A DNA stretch of 34,158 bases from Deinococcus sp. Arct2-2 (lineage in GTDB: Bacteria > Deinococcota > Deinococci > Deinococcales > Deinococcaceae). The position numbers and the translations under genes were made by a program. The notes under the pieces are model-generated. The model did no database searches. It had not been told where the DNA came from and saw only the letters and a list, made by a program, of their open reading frames with translations. The stretch spans positions 1-34,158 of the forward strand of contig NZ_SSNW01000064.1 in the NCBI RefSeq assembly GCF_004801315.1, in the 5' to 3' direction. Positions within the stretch are counted from its first letter, which is position 1. Each line of letters begins with the position of its first letter. Below, in pieces: positions 23,410 to 31,779 of the stretch.

Positions 23410-24651
23410 TCAGTCCCCCACGCCCCCCGCTGCCTTCTGGCCCAGCGTGCCTGCCCGCCGTGCAGGACGGTACAACCCCAAATAAATAGCCAACACACTG
23501 CCCGCATACATGGTCAGTGTCCAGCCAAAGAGCACGTTGAAGGCTGTGCCAAAAGGCAACGCCCCGCGCACCACGCCCGCCAGAATGCTACTCACGGCCC
23601 AGCCCATATCCCATGCGATCACGTTCACGGCGGAGTACAGCGGGCGGTCTCGTTCGCTCAGCACCGTCATGGCGTGGGCGGAATAGACCGGGCCAGCCGC
23701 GTTCATCAGTGCGCCGCGTGTAAACAGGGCCACCGTGACCATCCACAGTTCCGGCGCGAATCCCAGCAGCGCCAGAAAGGGCAAACTGCTGGCCTGCACC
23801 ACCAGCACGGCCCGCAGCGGCCCCAATCGGCGCACCACCAGCGGCTGAATGAGGGCGGTGGCGGCAGTAGCGAGGCTGGCCCACGCAAACAGCGTGCCGA
23901 GGCTGGCATAGCTGATATTAAATTTGCCCTCGATAAACACGTTCAGGAAGGGAATGGTGGCCCCCGCGCCCAGCCCCACCAGCACATTGGGCGTGACGAG
24001 GCGGGTCATGGTGCGGCGGTCTTGCACGGCAAGGGTGCGGCCCCCGGAAGCAGGCGCGAGCTGGCCCGGACGCAGGCTCAGCACCGGAATCAGGCCCAAT
24101 GCCTGTAATCCTGCGGCCACCAACAGCGCCGTCCGCAGTGCGCCCAATCCGTCCGGCTCGCCCCCGGTGCTGGCGGCATACAGTTCTGGCACACGCCCGC
24201 CCAGCAGATTGCCCAAAAAGCCCGCTCCGGTCATCAGGGCGCTTTGCACACTAAACAGGGTGATGCGGCTTTGGGGCGTGGAATGCGCGGCCATAAACGG
24301 CGAGCCTGCCACCACCAACGCCGCCGTACCTGCGCCCTGCACCACTGCGCCCAGCATGGCCATCAAGGGACCGGACGCCGAGGCCAGCACCACCGCGCCC
24401 ACCAGCCCCAGCACGCTGCCTAACGCGATGGCCCGCACATTGCCAATTCGGCGTGCCAACCCCGCCGCCGGAAGAGCCAACAGCGCCAACGTCAGCGCAG
24501 GCAGGGCATTCAGGACGCCTTGCCACTGCGCTCCCAGCCCCAATTCCCTCAAATAGAAGTTGAGAAACAGAGCCGCGAACGCCTGAGACAACCCGAAGCT
24601 GAAGCTGGCGGCCAAAAACAGCCAGACTTGATTGGAAAACCGCAGATTCAC
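23410..24651 (-). CDS. MFS transporter
   Basis: The 413-aa protein has about twelve hydrophobic helices in two halves with a central hydrophilic loop (about 200-225). The region NVRAIALGSVLGLVGA after helix 2 and LGPLRAVLVVQASSLPF in the second half fit the MFS A-motif positions. It probably moves a small solute or drug across the inner membrane by proton coupling; substrate unknown. The start is a GTG at 24651 that overlaps the nth stop as GTGA, so it is coupled to nth; the open frame before it is a read-through of the overlapping nth frame. Confidence 0.87.
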   Translation of the reverse strand: MNLRFSNQVWLFLAASFSFGLSQAFAALFLNFYLRELGLGAQWQGVLNALPALTLALLALPAAGLARRIGNVRAIALGSVLGLVGAVVLASASGPLMAMLGAVVQGAGTAALVVAGSPFMAAHSTPQSRITLFSVQSALMTGAGFLGNLLGGRVPELYAASTGGEPDGLGALRTALLVAAGLQALGLIPVLSLRPGQLAPASGGRTLAVQDRRTMTRLVTPNVLVGLGAGATIPFLNVFIEGKFNISYASLGTLFAWASLATAATALIQPLVVRRLGPLRAVLVVQASSLPFLALLGFAPELWMVTVALFTRGALMNAAGPVYSAHAMTVLSERDRPLYSAVNVIAWDMGWAVSSILAGVVRGALPFGTAFNVLFGWTLTMYAGSVLAIYLGLYRPARRAGTLGQKAAGGVGD

Positions 24652-25376
24652 AAGGGCAATCCACTTGGAACGACGCCGATTTTGGGGCAAAAGTCGCGCA
24701 TGGGGCAGGCGGGGCAATCGGGTTTGCGGGCCGTACACACGCGCCGCCCATGCAAAATCAGCGCGTGGTGCAAAAACACCCAGCGGTCACGCGGAAACAG
24801 CCGCCCCAAGTCGGCTTCTACCTTGTCGGGGTTGGTCTGTACACTCAGGCCCAAGCGCCGCGCCAGCCGTCCCACATGAGTGTCTACGGCAATGGCGGGG
24901 TAGCCATAAGCGTTGCTGAGGACGACATTGGCCGTTTTGCGCCCCGCTCCCGGCAGGGCCACCACCGCTTCAAAATCGTTGGGTACTTCGCCGCCGTGCC
25001 GCTCTAGCAGCAAGCGGGCCAGCGCCGCTAAATTTCGCGCCTTGCCCCGGTACAGCCCGATGGTACGAATCAGCGGTTCCAAATCGGCGGGTTCGGCCAA
25101 GCTCATGGCCTGCGCGTCGGGGTAGCGGGCAAATAGGGCAGGCGTGGCGGCATTCACGCTGACATCGGTGGCCTGTGCGCTGAGGACGGTGGCCACCAAC
25201 AGTTCAAAGGGGCTAGAAAACTGCAACTCGGTGCGGGCGTCGGGGTAGGTTGCTTGCAGTGTCGCCAATACCTGTGGAGCGCGGGCTTTGGCCCCGGCAG
25301 GCAGCCGCGCCGCAGCTTTGGCTTTAGGAACGGAGGGGTGGGCCGTCTTGGTAGGGGGAAAGGGCGGCACAGTCAC
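24648..25376 (-). CDS. nth: Endonuclease III (DNA glycosylase/AP lyase)
   Basis: Nth removes oxidised pyrimidines and cuts at abasic sites in base-excision repair. The 242-aa protein carries the helix-hairpin-helix LPGAGRKTANVV with catalytic K147, AVDTHVGR with D165, and the iron-sulphur ligands C-x6-C-x2-C-x5-C near the C-terminus (CTARKPDCPACPMRDFC). The first 35 or so residues are a Pro/Lys/Ala-rich extension absent from E. coli Nth. The GTG at 25376 is chosen because a TAGGTT -10 lies 7 bases before it; the upstream ATG at 25418 is unlikely. Deinococcus encodes several Nth homologues, so this may be one of a set. Confidence 0.95.
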   Translation of the reverse strand: MTVPPFPPTKTAHPSVPKAKAAARLPAGAKARAPQVLATLQATYPDARTELQFSSPFELLVATVLSAQATDVSVNAATPALFARYPDAQAMSLAEPADLEPLIRTIGLYRGKARNLAALARLLLERHGGEVPNDFEAVVALPGAGRKTANVVLSNAYGYPAIAVDTHVGRLARRLGLSVQTNPDKVEADLGRLFPRDRWVFLHHALILHGRRVCTARKPDCPACPMRDFCPKIGVVPSGLPL

Positions 25377-25383
25377 GGCCTTC

Positions 25384-25389
25384 AACCTA
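25384..25389 (-). promoter_or_regulatory. Leaderless-type -10 box, nth-MFS operon
   Basis: TAGGTT on the minus strand ends 7 bases before the GTG at 25376. Confidence 0.5.
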
Positions 25390-25455
25390 CACCCGCGCAC
25401 CGGAGGCTGTCCGCGCAAGTCAGACGGGGAACGTTCATCGTTGGTGTGGGGGGAA

Positions 25456-25721
25456 GGTCTAAGGGTCTAGGGTCTAAAGGGGTGGGGCGGGGGCGTTTTC
25501 TCGGTGGCCCCCTCACCCCGCTGCTGACGCAGCACCCCTCTCTACTGCGTAGCTCTGCGAGTCCCACAAGGGGCGAGGGCAACAGATAAAGGCTGAAATC
25601 TGAGGTTTTTAGCTCCTCACCCTTGGCTGGGACAGCTCCGCAGGAGAGGGGGGAGACTGGGAGGGGGTGAATGAGCAAAGCGATTGCCCTTCTTAGACTC
25701 TCAGACCCTCGACCTTTAGAC
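25456..25721. repeat. Family B MITE-like repeat, near full-length copy
   Basis: Left end GGTCTAAGGGTCTAGGGTCT; right end GAATGAGCAAAGCGATTGCC then TTCTTAGACTCTCAGACC and further TAGAC units. The inside contains GCGTAGCTCTGCGAGTCCCA and two purine-rich blocks. It fills the 356-bp gap 25377-25732 between nth and the secreted protein. Confidence 0.82.
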
Positions 25722-25732
25722 TTCCCTGCGCC

Positions 25733-26764
25733 TCACCGAACAGCCGTCAACGTCAGCACACTAGTCCCACCCAGTTGCAACGAGAAGTTGGCTTCTCCGG
25801 CGTCTTGCCCTTCCGGAGCGGTCAGTTTGCCTTTCACTTCGGCGGCGTAGCTTTCGGTGCGGGTGGCACTGACGGGCAATCCATCGGGCCGCACGCGCAG
25901 TTCTCCGGAAAGGGTGTAGCTGCTCAGCGTCGTGGTCAGGTTGGCACTCTGCCCGGTCACGATTTGCTGGCCCTGCACGATTCGGGCAGCGCGGCTGAAG
26001 ACCAGCAGGCCGCCCTGCACGCCCTCGAAGCGGAGTTGCTGCTCTACGCTGATGGCCTGCGTTTCGCGGTTGCCCGTGCCTACGCCTGCCAGCGGGTTGC
26101 TGGGCTTCAGGGTTTTGGTGCGCGTAAAGACTGCACCGGGCGTCAGGGGTTTGCCCAGAATCCCGAACGCCGCCGGATCGAAGTTGGCGAGCAGATCGGC
26201 GTGCAGGGCGGCCAGCAGCGTATTCAGATTGCCCAAAATGCCCGCCAATGGGTCAGCGTTGGCGGGCGATTCATCAGGCTGAAAGGTCAGCGTGGCACTC
26301 GCTCCCAACGTCCTCACCGAACGCAGCGTCAGCGGTTCTTGCCCTGCCTCGGTCAGAATGGACGTGTACATCAGCTTGCCCGCCGTTCCCGCAGCGGGCA
26401 GCACCTTCACAAATTGCTTGAACGGCTGCACGGTTTCGCCCGAACGCGATTTGAGGGCCGCCAAAAACTGAGCCTGCGCGTCTTTGGCCTCGGCTTCCGG
26501 CACACCCGTCAGCACAAAATCGCCGCCCGTAAACGTGACCCGCGTGATCTCGTTGCCCCGGTATTCGCGCACCGTGCCCACTGGGGCGGAGAGAGTTATT
26601 GGCGTAATGGAAGGAGAAGTGGGGGCGGTGGGAGAAGGCGGGACAGACGGCACAGCACTGGAAGTGGGCGGCGTGGCGGGAACGCTGCTCTGAGCCAGTG
26701 CCGAAGTATCCAGCGCCGAAGCAAGGAGGAGGGCCACAGACAGGGGCAAGACGAAGCGGCGCAT
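25733..26764 (-). CDS. Hypothetical secreted protein with Pro-rich linker, 343 aa
   Basis: I do not recognise the family. The N-terminus is a signal peptide (MRRFVLPLSVALLLASALDT, cleavage near ALAQS). It is followed by a Pro/Ser/Thr-rich linker (about 25-58), then a mostly beta body with alternating hydrophobic residues and a C-terminal SLQLGGTSVLTLTAVR strand. No catalytic motif is visible. It is likely periplasmic or loosely envelope-bound. The start lies 6 bases from a TACCCT -10 and is divergent from the SDR gene. It is a single gene, ending at a family B repeat. Confidence 0.78.
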   Translation of the reverse strand: MRRFVLPLSVALLLASALDTSALAQSSVPATPPTSSAVPSVPPSPTAPTSPSITPITLSAPVGTVREYRGNEITRVTFTGGDFVLTGVPEAEAKDAQAQFLAALKSRSGETVQPFKQFVKVLPAAGTAGKLMYTSILTEAGQEPLTLRSVRTLGASATLTFQPDESPANADPLAGILGNLNTLLAALHADLLANFDPAAFGILGKPLTPGAVFTRTKTLKPSNPLAGVGTGNRETQAISVEQQLRFEGVQGGLLVFSRAARIVQGQQIVTGQSANLTTTLSSYTLSGELRVRPDGLPVSATRTESYAAEVKGKLTAPEGQDAGEANFSLQLGGTSVLTLTAVR

Positions 26765-26770
26765 AAGTTA

Positions 26771-26776
26771 AGGGTA
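26771..26776 (-). promoter_or_regulatory. Leaderless-type -10 box, secreted protein gene
   Basis: TACCCT on the minus strand ends 6 bases before the ATG at 26764. Confidence 0.55.
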
Positions 26777-26881
26777 ACGCCTGAATCTTAAAGCCTTGGC
26801 TGTGCGGCATACAGAGAGTGCTGAGGTGGGGTCTGTGCTGCCTTCCACTGTGCAGGAAACGAAAACAGCGGCCAAGCGGTG

Positions 26882-26887
26882 TACCGT
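26882..26887 (+). promoter_or_regulatory. Leaderless-type -10 box, SDR gene
   Basis: TACCGT ends 6 bases before the ATG at 26894. It argues against the in-frame codon at 26879. Confidence 0.5.
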
Positions 26888-26893
26888 ACCCTT

Positions 26894-27622
26894 ATGACCC
26901 TGTTCAGATTGGAAGGCAAGCGGGCGCTGGTCACGGGCGGCAGCCGGGGCATCGGCCTCGCAGCGGCGCATGACCTGATGCGGCTGGGCGCACAAGTAAC
27001 GCTGGCTGCACGGGGCGAAGACGCCCTGAAAGCGGCGGCAAACGCTCTGGGCACACGCTGGGTGGTGGCCGACGTGAGTACCCCGGAAGGCGTGCAGGCT
27101 GCGCTGGCCGCCGCTGGGCAAATCGATATTCTGGTCAGCAACGCAGGTGGGCCGCCCCCATCCCTCCCCAGTGCGGTTAGCGAAGAAGCGTGGATGGCAG
27201 GCCTAAATACCACCTTCCTGAGTACCGTGCGTTTGGCAGCAGGCGTGCTGCCCGGTATGCGCGAGCGGCGCTGGGGCCGAATTATTGCCGTCACCAGCCT
27301 GACTGTGGGGCGGCCTGCCCTGAATCTGCCCGTCAGCAACGCCATGCGGGCCGCCGTGACCAACCACCTCCGCACGCTGGCCCTTGAAGTGGCCGCCGAC
27401 GGCGTGACCTGCAACACGGTAGCCCCCGGCTACACCGCCACCGACCGCCTCCGCGCCCTGCACGCCGATCCCGCCGACGCCGACAAACTGACCGCCAAAA
27501 TCCCCGCCCGCCGCTTTGGTGAGCCGAACGAAGTCGGGGCCGCCGTCGCTTTCTTAGCCACCCGCGAGGCCGGATACATCACGGGCCAAGAGATTCTGGT
27601 GGACGGCGGCTGGAGCATCTGA
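26894..27622 (+). CDS. SDR family protein with degenerate active site
   Basis: The 242-aa protein has the SDR fold: cofactor loop TGGSRGIG (14-21), AARGE after strand 2, VADVS, SNAGG (82-86) and the C-terminal YITGQEILVDGGWSI. The catalytic serine S135 is present, but the tyrosine and lysine of the YxxxK motif are replaced by S148 and R152 (LPVSNAMRAAV). A group of SDR relatives with this Ser/Arg change is common and often annotated as oxidoreductase without activity data. It may be catalytically altered or a binding protein. It is a single gene, ending near a family B repeat. Confidence 0.83.
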   Translation: MTLFRLEGKRALVTGGSRGIGLAAAHDLMRLGAQVTLAARGEDALKAAANALGTRWVVADVSTPEGVQAALAAAGQIDILVSNAGGPPPSLPSAVSEEAWMAGLNTTFLSTVRLAAGVLPGMRERRWGRIIAVTSLTVGRPALNLPVSNAMRAAVTNHLRTLALEVAADGVTCNTVAPGYTATDRLRALHADPADADKLTAKIPARRFGEPNEVGAAVAFLATREAGYITGQEILVDGGWSI

Positions 27623-27660
27623 GATTGGGGCGTTGGGCGGGACACAAGTCGGGCGTCAAA

Positions 27661-27887
27661 GGGTCTAGGGTCTGAGGAAGGGCAATCGCGTTGCTCACTC
27701 ACCCTCTCTGCTGCGCAGCTCTGCGAGTCCCCGGCCCTCCCCCCTCAAGGGAGAGGGAGCAACACCACGATGCTTGCCCTTGCCTTTCGCCCTCGCCCCT
27801 TGTGGGACTCGTAGAGCTGCGCAGCAGAGAGGGGCGATCTGCAAGAGCGGGGTGGCTCGCAGAGCTGCGCAGCAGAGGGGGCCACCC
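27661..27887. repeat. Family B repeat with duplicated inner palindromes
   Basis: Left end GGGTCTAGGGTCTGAGGAAG then GGCAATCGCGTTGCTCACTC. The inside has CTGCTGCGCAGCTCTGCGAG (27709-27728) and two inverse copies near 27811 and 27859. The usual right end is not seen, so it is a composite or truncated copy. It takes up the first part of the 524-bp gap 27623-28146; from 27888 to 28134 I see only a possible TACCCT -10 at 28079. Confidence 0.75.
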
Positions 27888-28146
27888 ATTAAGCGCCTCC
27901 ACCCCACCCCCAGCCTCCATCAACAATTAATGTTGACGCTCCTCTAACCCACCAGTGATCCAATTTGGGCTGCCCTGCATACATTCAGGGTAAGAAAGGC
28001 GCAGAAGGGCTAGTTTCGCCTAATCAAGCGAGACGGGGTTCAGAAAGCAAGCCCACACAGCCCTTCATAGGCACGCGCTACCCTACAGTCAACCGCTTGG
28101 CCCACTTTCGGGCAACCCCATCACCGCACCCACCAAGGAGCACACC

Positions 28147-28386
28147 ATGTCACTAGGGCCACTAGAAATCATCCTGATCGTTGCCGTTATCGCCCTGATT
28201 TTTGGCGCACGCAAGCTGCCCGAACTGGGTAAAGGCCTCGGCCAAGGCATCAAGAGTTTCAAGAAAGAAATTCATGATCCGGTGGCCCCTGTCGTGACCG
28301 ACGTGCGTTCTCATACCCTCGACCCCGTGCGTACCGCAGATGGCCGAATCGTAGAAACGACGGTTACTGAAGTCGAGCGGCGTTAA
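28147..28386 (+). CDS. tatA: Twin-arginine translocase subunit TatA/E
   Basis: TatA forms the pore part of the Tat system that exports folded proteins. The 79-aa protein has one N-terminal membrane helix (LEIILIVAVIALIFGA) then the conserved KLPELGKGLGQGIKSFKKE amphipathic helix, and a polar tail. The FG motif at the helix junction is present. It could act as TatA alone or as TatA/TatE, since no tatB is next to it; single TatA with TatC is common in this phylum. The start is set by AAGGAG (28135-28140) six bases before the ATG. It is cotranscribed with tatC, 19 bp downstream. Confidence 0.95.
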   Translation: MSLGPLEIILIVAVIALIFGARKLPELGKGLGQGIKSFKKEIHDPVAPVVTDVRSHTLDPVRTADGRIVETTVTEVERR

Positions 28387-28405
28387 GGGCACGGGAGAAG
28401 CGGTC

Positions 28406-29173
28406 ATGATGCAAGACCTGAAAAGTGCGCCGCTGTTCGACCACCTCGACGAACTCCGCAAGCGCCTGATTTACAGCGTTATCTTTCTCATTCTGGGCAT
28501 GGGCGTCGCGTGGAACTACCGCATCCCCCTGATCGAGTTGTTGAAAGAACCACTTAAATATTCGCAGCTGTATCAGGACGGTAAGGTCAAACTGATCGTT
28601 ACGCAGCTCACCGACCAATTCTTACTCAGCTTCAATATTTCGCTCTGGGCAGGTTTGGCGCTGGCATTGCCGTTTATTTTGTGGCAAGTGTGGGCCTTTG
28701 TCGCCCCCGGTCTCTATGCCAGCGAGCGTAAATGGGCTGTTCCCTTTATCGCGGGTGCAGGGCTGGCTTTTGCAGGCGGCGTCGTCTTCGGATTCCAATT
28801 GGTGCTGCCCACGATGGTACGCTTTTTCGTCGATTTCTTGGGCGGCACAGTAGAACCGCTGCTCAACCTCGCCAGCTACATGGGCATGATCATCACGTTC
28901 CTCGTTTCATTTGGGCTGGCCTTCGAAATGCCCATTCTGGCTGTCATCCTGACCCGTATCGGCATCGTGAACCACACCATGCTGCGTAAGGGCTGGCGCC
29001 TTGCCCTTGTGGCGATCATGGTGGCTGCCGCAATTATTACGCCCACCCCAGACCCCGGCAGCATGTTGCTGGTGGCAGGCCCGCTCTACCTGCTGTTCGA
29101 GTTGGGCGTCATTCTTTCCCGCGCCTTCCGCCTTCAGCCGCCCGTAGAAGAAACGCCCGCGCTAGAACTCTAA
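28406..29173 (+). CDS. tatC: Twin-arginine translocase subunit TatC
   Basis: TatC recognises twin-arginine signal peptides in the inner membrane and recruits TatA. The 255-aa protein starts with the conserved FDHLDELRKRLIYS and has six hydrophobic helices, including ISLWAGLALALPFILWQVWAF (helix 2) and a GVVFGFQLVLP turn (helix 3). The middle FETPI-like FEMPILAVIL (in SFGLAFEMPIL) carries the conserved Glu. Two adjacent Met codons (28406 and 28409) are possible starts; a GGGAG 8 bases upstream suits the first. Only a minimal TatAC pair is present. A hairpin terminator follows. Confidence 0.96.
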   Translation: MMQDLKSAPLFDHLDELRKRLIYSVIFLILGMGVAWNYRIPLIELLKEPLKYSQLYQDGKVKLIVTQLTDQFLLSFNISLWAGLALALPFILWQVWAFVAPGLYASERKWAVPFIAGAGLAFAGGVVFGFQLVLPTMVRFFVDFLGGTVEPLLNLASYMGMIITFLVSFGLAFEMPILAVILTRIGIVNHTMLRKGWRLALVAIMVAAAIITPTPDPGSMLLVAGPLYLLFELGVILSRAFRLQPPVEETPALEL

Positions 29174-29186
29174 TTTTTGCTCCATT

Positions 29187-29222
29187 CGGCCTGTCTTCCC
29201 TTCAGAAGATGGGCCGTTTCCG
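29187..29222 (+). terminator. Intrinsic terminator after tatC
   Basis: CGGCCTGTCTTC (29187-29198) pairs with GAAGATGGGCCG (29205-29216) apart from two mismatched positions, followed by TTTCCGTT. The T-tract is short. Confidence 0.65.
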
Positions 29223-29352
29223 TTGCCCTCGGCAAGATGAGTTTCAGCCTTCCAACACTTTTAGCACGTCTCCAGAGGATAGATTATGCAGCAACGAGGC
29301 CTTTTCCACTCCCCAAACCCTCCCTTCCTACCTAGCCCGCCCCTATCCGGCA

Positions 29353-29358
29353 TAGACT
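29353..29358 (+). promoter_or_regulatory. -10 box, lgt
   Basis: TAGACT ends 11 bases before the ATG at 29370, giving a leader of only a few bases. Confidence 0.45.
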
Positions 29359-29369
29359 GACCCCGACTT

Positions 29370-30302
<933 letters not shown>

Positions 30303-30336
30303 AGCGGGTCTTGCGCGGAAGATTCACCACAAAAAA

Positions 30337-30385
30337 CCAAGCAAGCACGATCTAATTTAACTTTAGATCGTGCTTGTTTTCTTGG
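30337..30385. terminator. Bidirectional intrinsic terminator
   Basis: CAAGCACGATCTAA (30342-30355) pairs perfectly with TTAGATCGTGCTTG (30363-30376), followed by TTTT on the plus strand. On the minus strand CTTGG and a TTTTTT run follow. It lies between lgt and the convergent membrane-protein gene. Confidence 0.92.
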
Positions 30386-30392
30386 ATTGCTG

Positions 30393-30821
30393 CTAGTCCT
30401 CTCCCCTACCGGGTTTGCCGCGCCAAGCCAACCACACAGCCCACAGATTGATGGCAGCAGCGGCCAAATGCCAAGGCACCAATTGGCCCGCCGTTGCCCA
30501 AGCCAGTGCCGTCAGCGCACACAGCGCGTTCAAGCTCAGGCCGATGACGAAGGTGAGGCTTTGGTGCGGCGTGCCGTACATGGGGGTGCGCGGGTGCGGG
30601 TCGGTCATGGCGTCGTGCGCCTCGGCGTAGCGGATCAGGCTCAGGATACCGAATACCAGCAGCAGCGCGGCCAGCAACATGCCCCACAGTCCCAGATAAC
30701 GGCTGACATTGCCGTAGTCCAGCGCCCCCAACGCAAAGTGCGCCAGCGAGCCCAGAATGCTGACCAATGCGAGGCCCAGTGTGCGGGGCGTGGAGTAGTT
30801 GGGGGCGTCACCGAGGGGCAT
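30393..30821 (-). CDS. Hypothetical small membrane protein, 142 aa
   Basis: I do not recognise a named family. About four hydrophobic helices are visible: LGLALVSILGSLAHFALGAL, GLWGMLLAALLLVFGILSLI, LTFVIGLSLNALCALTALAWA and PWHLAAAAINLWAVWLAW. A polar loop with HDAMTDPHPRTPMYG lies between helices 2 and 3. No catalytic residues stand out. Start at 30821 follows a TAGACT -10 seven bases upstream that lies within the end of a family B repeat. It ends at the shared terminator with lgt. Confidence 0.75.
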   Translation of the reverse strand: MPLGDAPNYSTPRTLGLALVSILGSLAHFALGALDYGNVSRYLGLWGMLLAALLLVFGILSLIRYAEAHDAMTDPHPRTPMYGTPHQSLTFVIGLSLNALCALTALAWATAGQLVPWHLAAAAINLWAVWLAWRGKPGRGED

Positions 30822-30828
30822 CGGGGGC

Positions 30829-30834
30829 AGTCTA
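30829..30834 (-). promoter_or_regulatory. -10 box inside a GGGTCTA repeat end
   Basis: TAGACT on the minus strand ends 7 bases before the ATG at 30821. It is directly next to TAGACCCT, that is, in the same phase as the repeat heptamers. Confidence 0.5.
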
Positions 30835-30960
30835 AGGGTCTAGGGGCGAGGGTCAAAGTGTGGGAGGGCGGGTTTTGGGATGTGGGTCTTGGAATGTGGG
30901 AAGGGCAATCGCTTTGCTCCTCACCCCCTCCCCAACCCTCCCCCTCAAGGGAGAGGGAGC
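30829..30960. repeat. Family B repeat, shortened copy
   Basis: The left end AGTCTAAGGGTCTAGGGG is followed by a G/T-rich stretch and then GAAGGGCAATCGCTTTGCTC and CCCTCAAGGGAGAGGGAGC. The right end with GATTGCC is absent. It makes up the first part of the 377-bp gap 30822-31198. Confidence 0.72.
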
Positions 30961-31133
30961 CAAACCCCCGACACCGCCACCCAAAATCGTCCCCGCCCCC
31001 ATCCATGTGAGGCCGTCATCCGCGCAGCGGGTGGGCCAATTCCATGTTCAAGACGACTGACAATTCCGCTCTAAAAGAACGAGCCAGCCGAGTGTGGACG
31101 CGACAAGATCAATCCTCCTCAGCGGAGCGACCA

Positions 31134-31169
31134 CTCCCCTGCACCCTTTGGGGGCGGGGGCTGGGGGAG
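31134..31169. repeat. Short palindrome with purine/pyrimidine arms
   Basis: ACTCCCC and GGGGGAGT flank GTGCAC-free C/G-rich DNA (CACCCTTTGGGGGCGGGGG). It recalls the inner blocks of family B but lacks its ends. The rest of the 30961-31198 stretch shows nothing clear. Confidence 0.35.
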
Positions 31170-31198
31170 TCCAACGTAGGAGAAGGCAAAAAACCTGT

Positions 31199-31513
31199 TC
31201 ACTTGCTCGGTGTAATCACCTCAACCGCCGTCAACGTTTCCGTAATCCGGTACGTATGGCTGGCCCCACTCGGCACACAGTACGAATCCCCCGGCGCAAG
31301 CGAAAGCGTCTGCCCATTCACGATCAGTTCAGCGCGGCCTTCTATCACATAGCCCAACGTTTCATAGTCGTTGACGCTTTCGGGCTTGGCGGGATCGGGT
31401 TCCTCGCGGTGCCATAGCCGCATCTGCCCCGTTTGGCCCTGAATCAGGTGATGCTCGCCGTGTTCGCCGTGCTGCGTGTCGCTCTGGCTGACCTTGTACG
31501 TCTGGGTTGTCAT
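31199..31513 (-). CDS. Cupin domain protein
   Basis: The 104-aa protein is a single small cupin barrel: the first cupin-like motif runs through GYVIEGRAELIVNG, and the second through LAPGDSYCVPSGASHTY, whose His could bind metal. The first motif lacks the usual H-x-H pair, so metal binding may be partial. The N-terminus is rich in His (HGEHGEHH, about 15-22), an extra possible metal site. Such proteins range from enzymes to sensors; no function is assigned. The start lies just after a weak CAGGCT hexamer, and the gene is divergent from dnaG. Confidence 0.8.
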   Translation of the reverse strand: MTTQTYKVSQSDTQHGEHGEHHLIQGQTGQMRLWHREEPDPAKPESVNDYETLGYVIEGRAELIVNGQTLSLAPGDSYCVPSGASHTYRITETLTAVEVITPSK

Positions 31514-31683
31514 GCCTCAGCCTGCACCGCCGCAGCCGCGCCGGGGTGAGGGGAAGATTCAGGGCCGCAGAGCTTTTGGCCCCCCAAGCCGGAAGGCCGA
31601 CGCCCACGCATTCTGTCCCGCAGTCAGTAGTAATGTAGCCAAAAATACCGTGCTGCACACTCTTTTTTTGAATCTGACGCGAT

Positions 31684-31713
31684 TTGGCAAGAAGGCCAGT
31701 GGCAGCGTACACT
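31684..31713 (+). promoter_or_regulatory. dnaG promoter
   Basis: TTGGCA (31684-31689) and TACACT (31708-31713) are 18 bases apart. Start would be near 31720, giving a leader of about 60 bases with a GGTGAGG ribosome site at 31766-31772. Confidence 0.65.
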
Positions 31714-31779
31714 GCGCTTCTAGCTCTGTTGAGGTCACGCAGATCGAACAACCACAGCGCCGGGGGGTGAGGCAAACAC

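Noticed and set aside
30387..31010. 207-aa plus-strand open frame over the small membrane protein gene
   Set aside because: Its sequence is low-complexity Gln/Arg-rich antisense of a gene with clear membrane helices, and it continues into a repeat.
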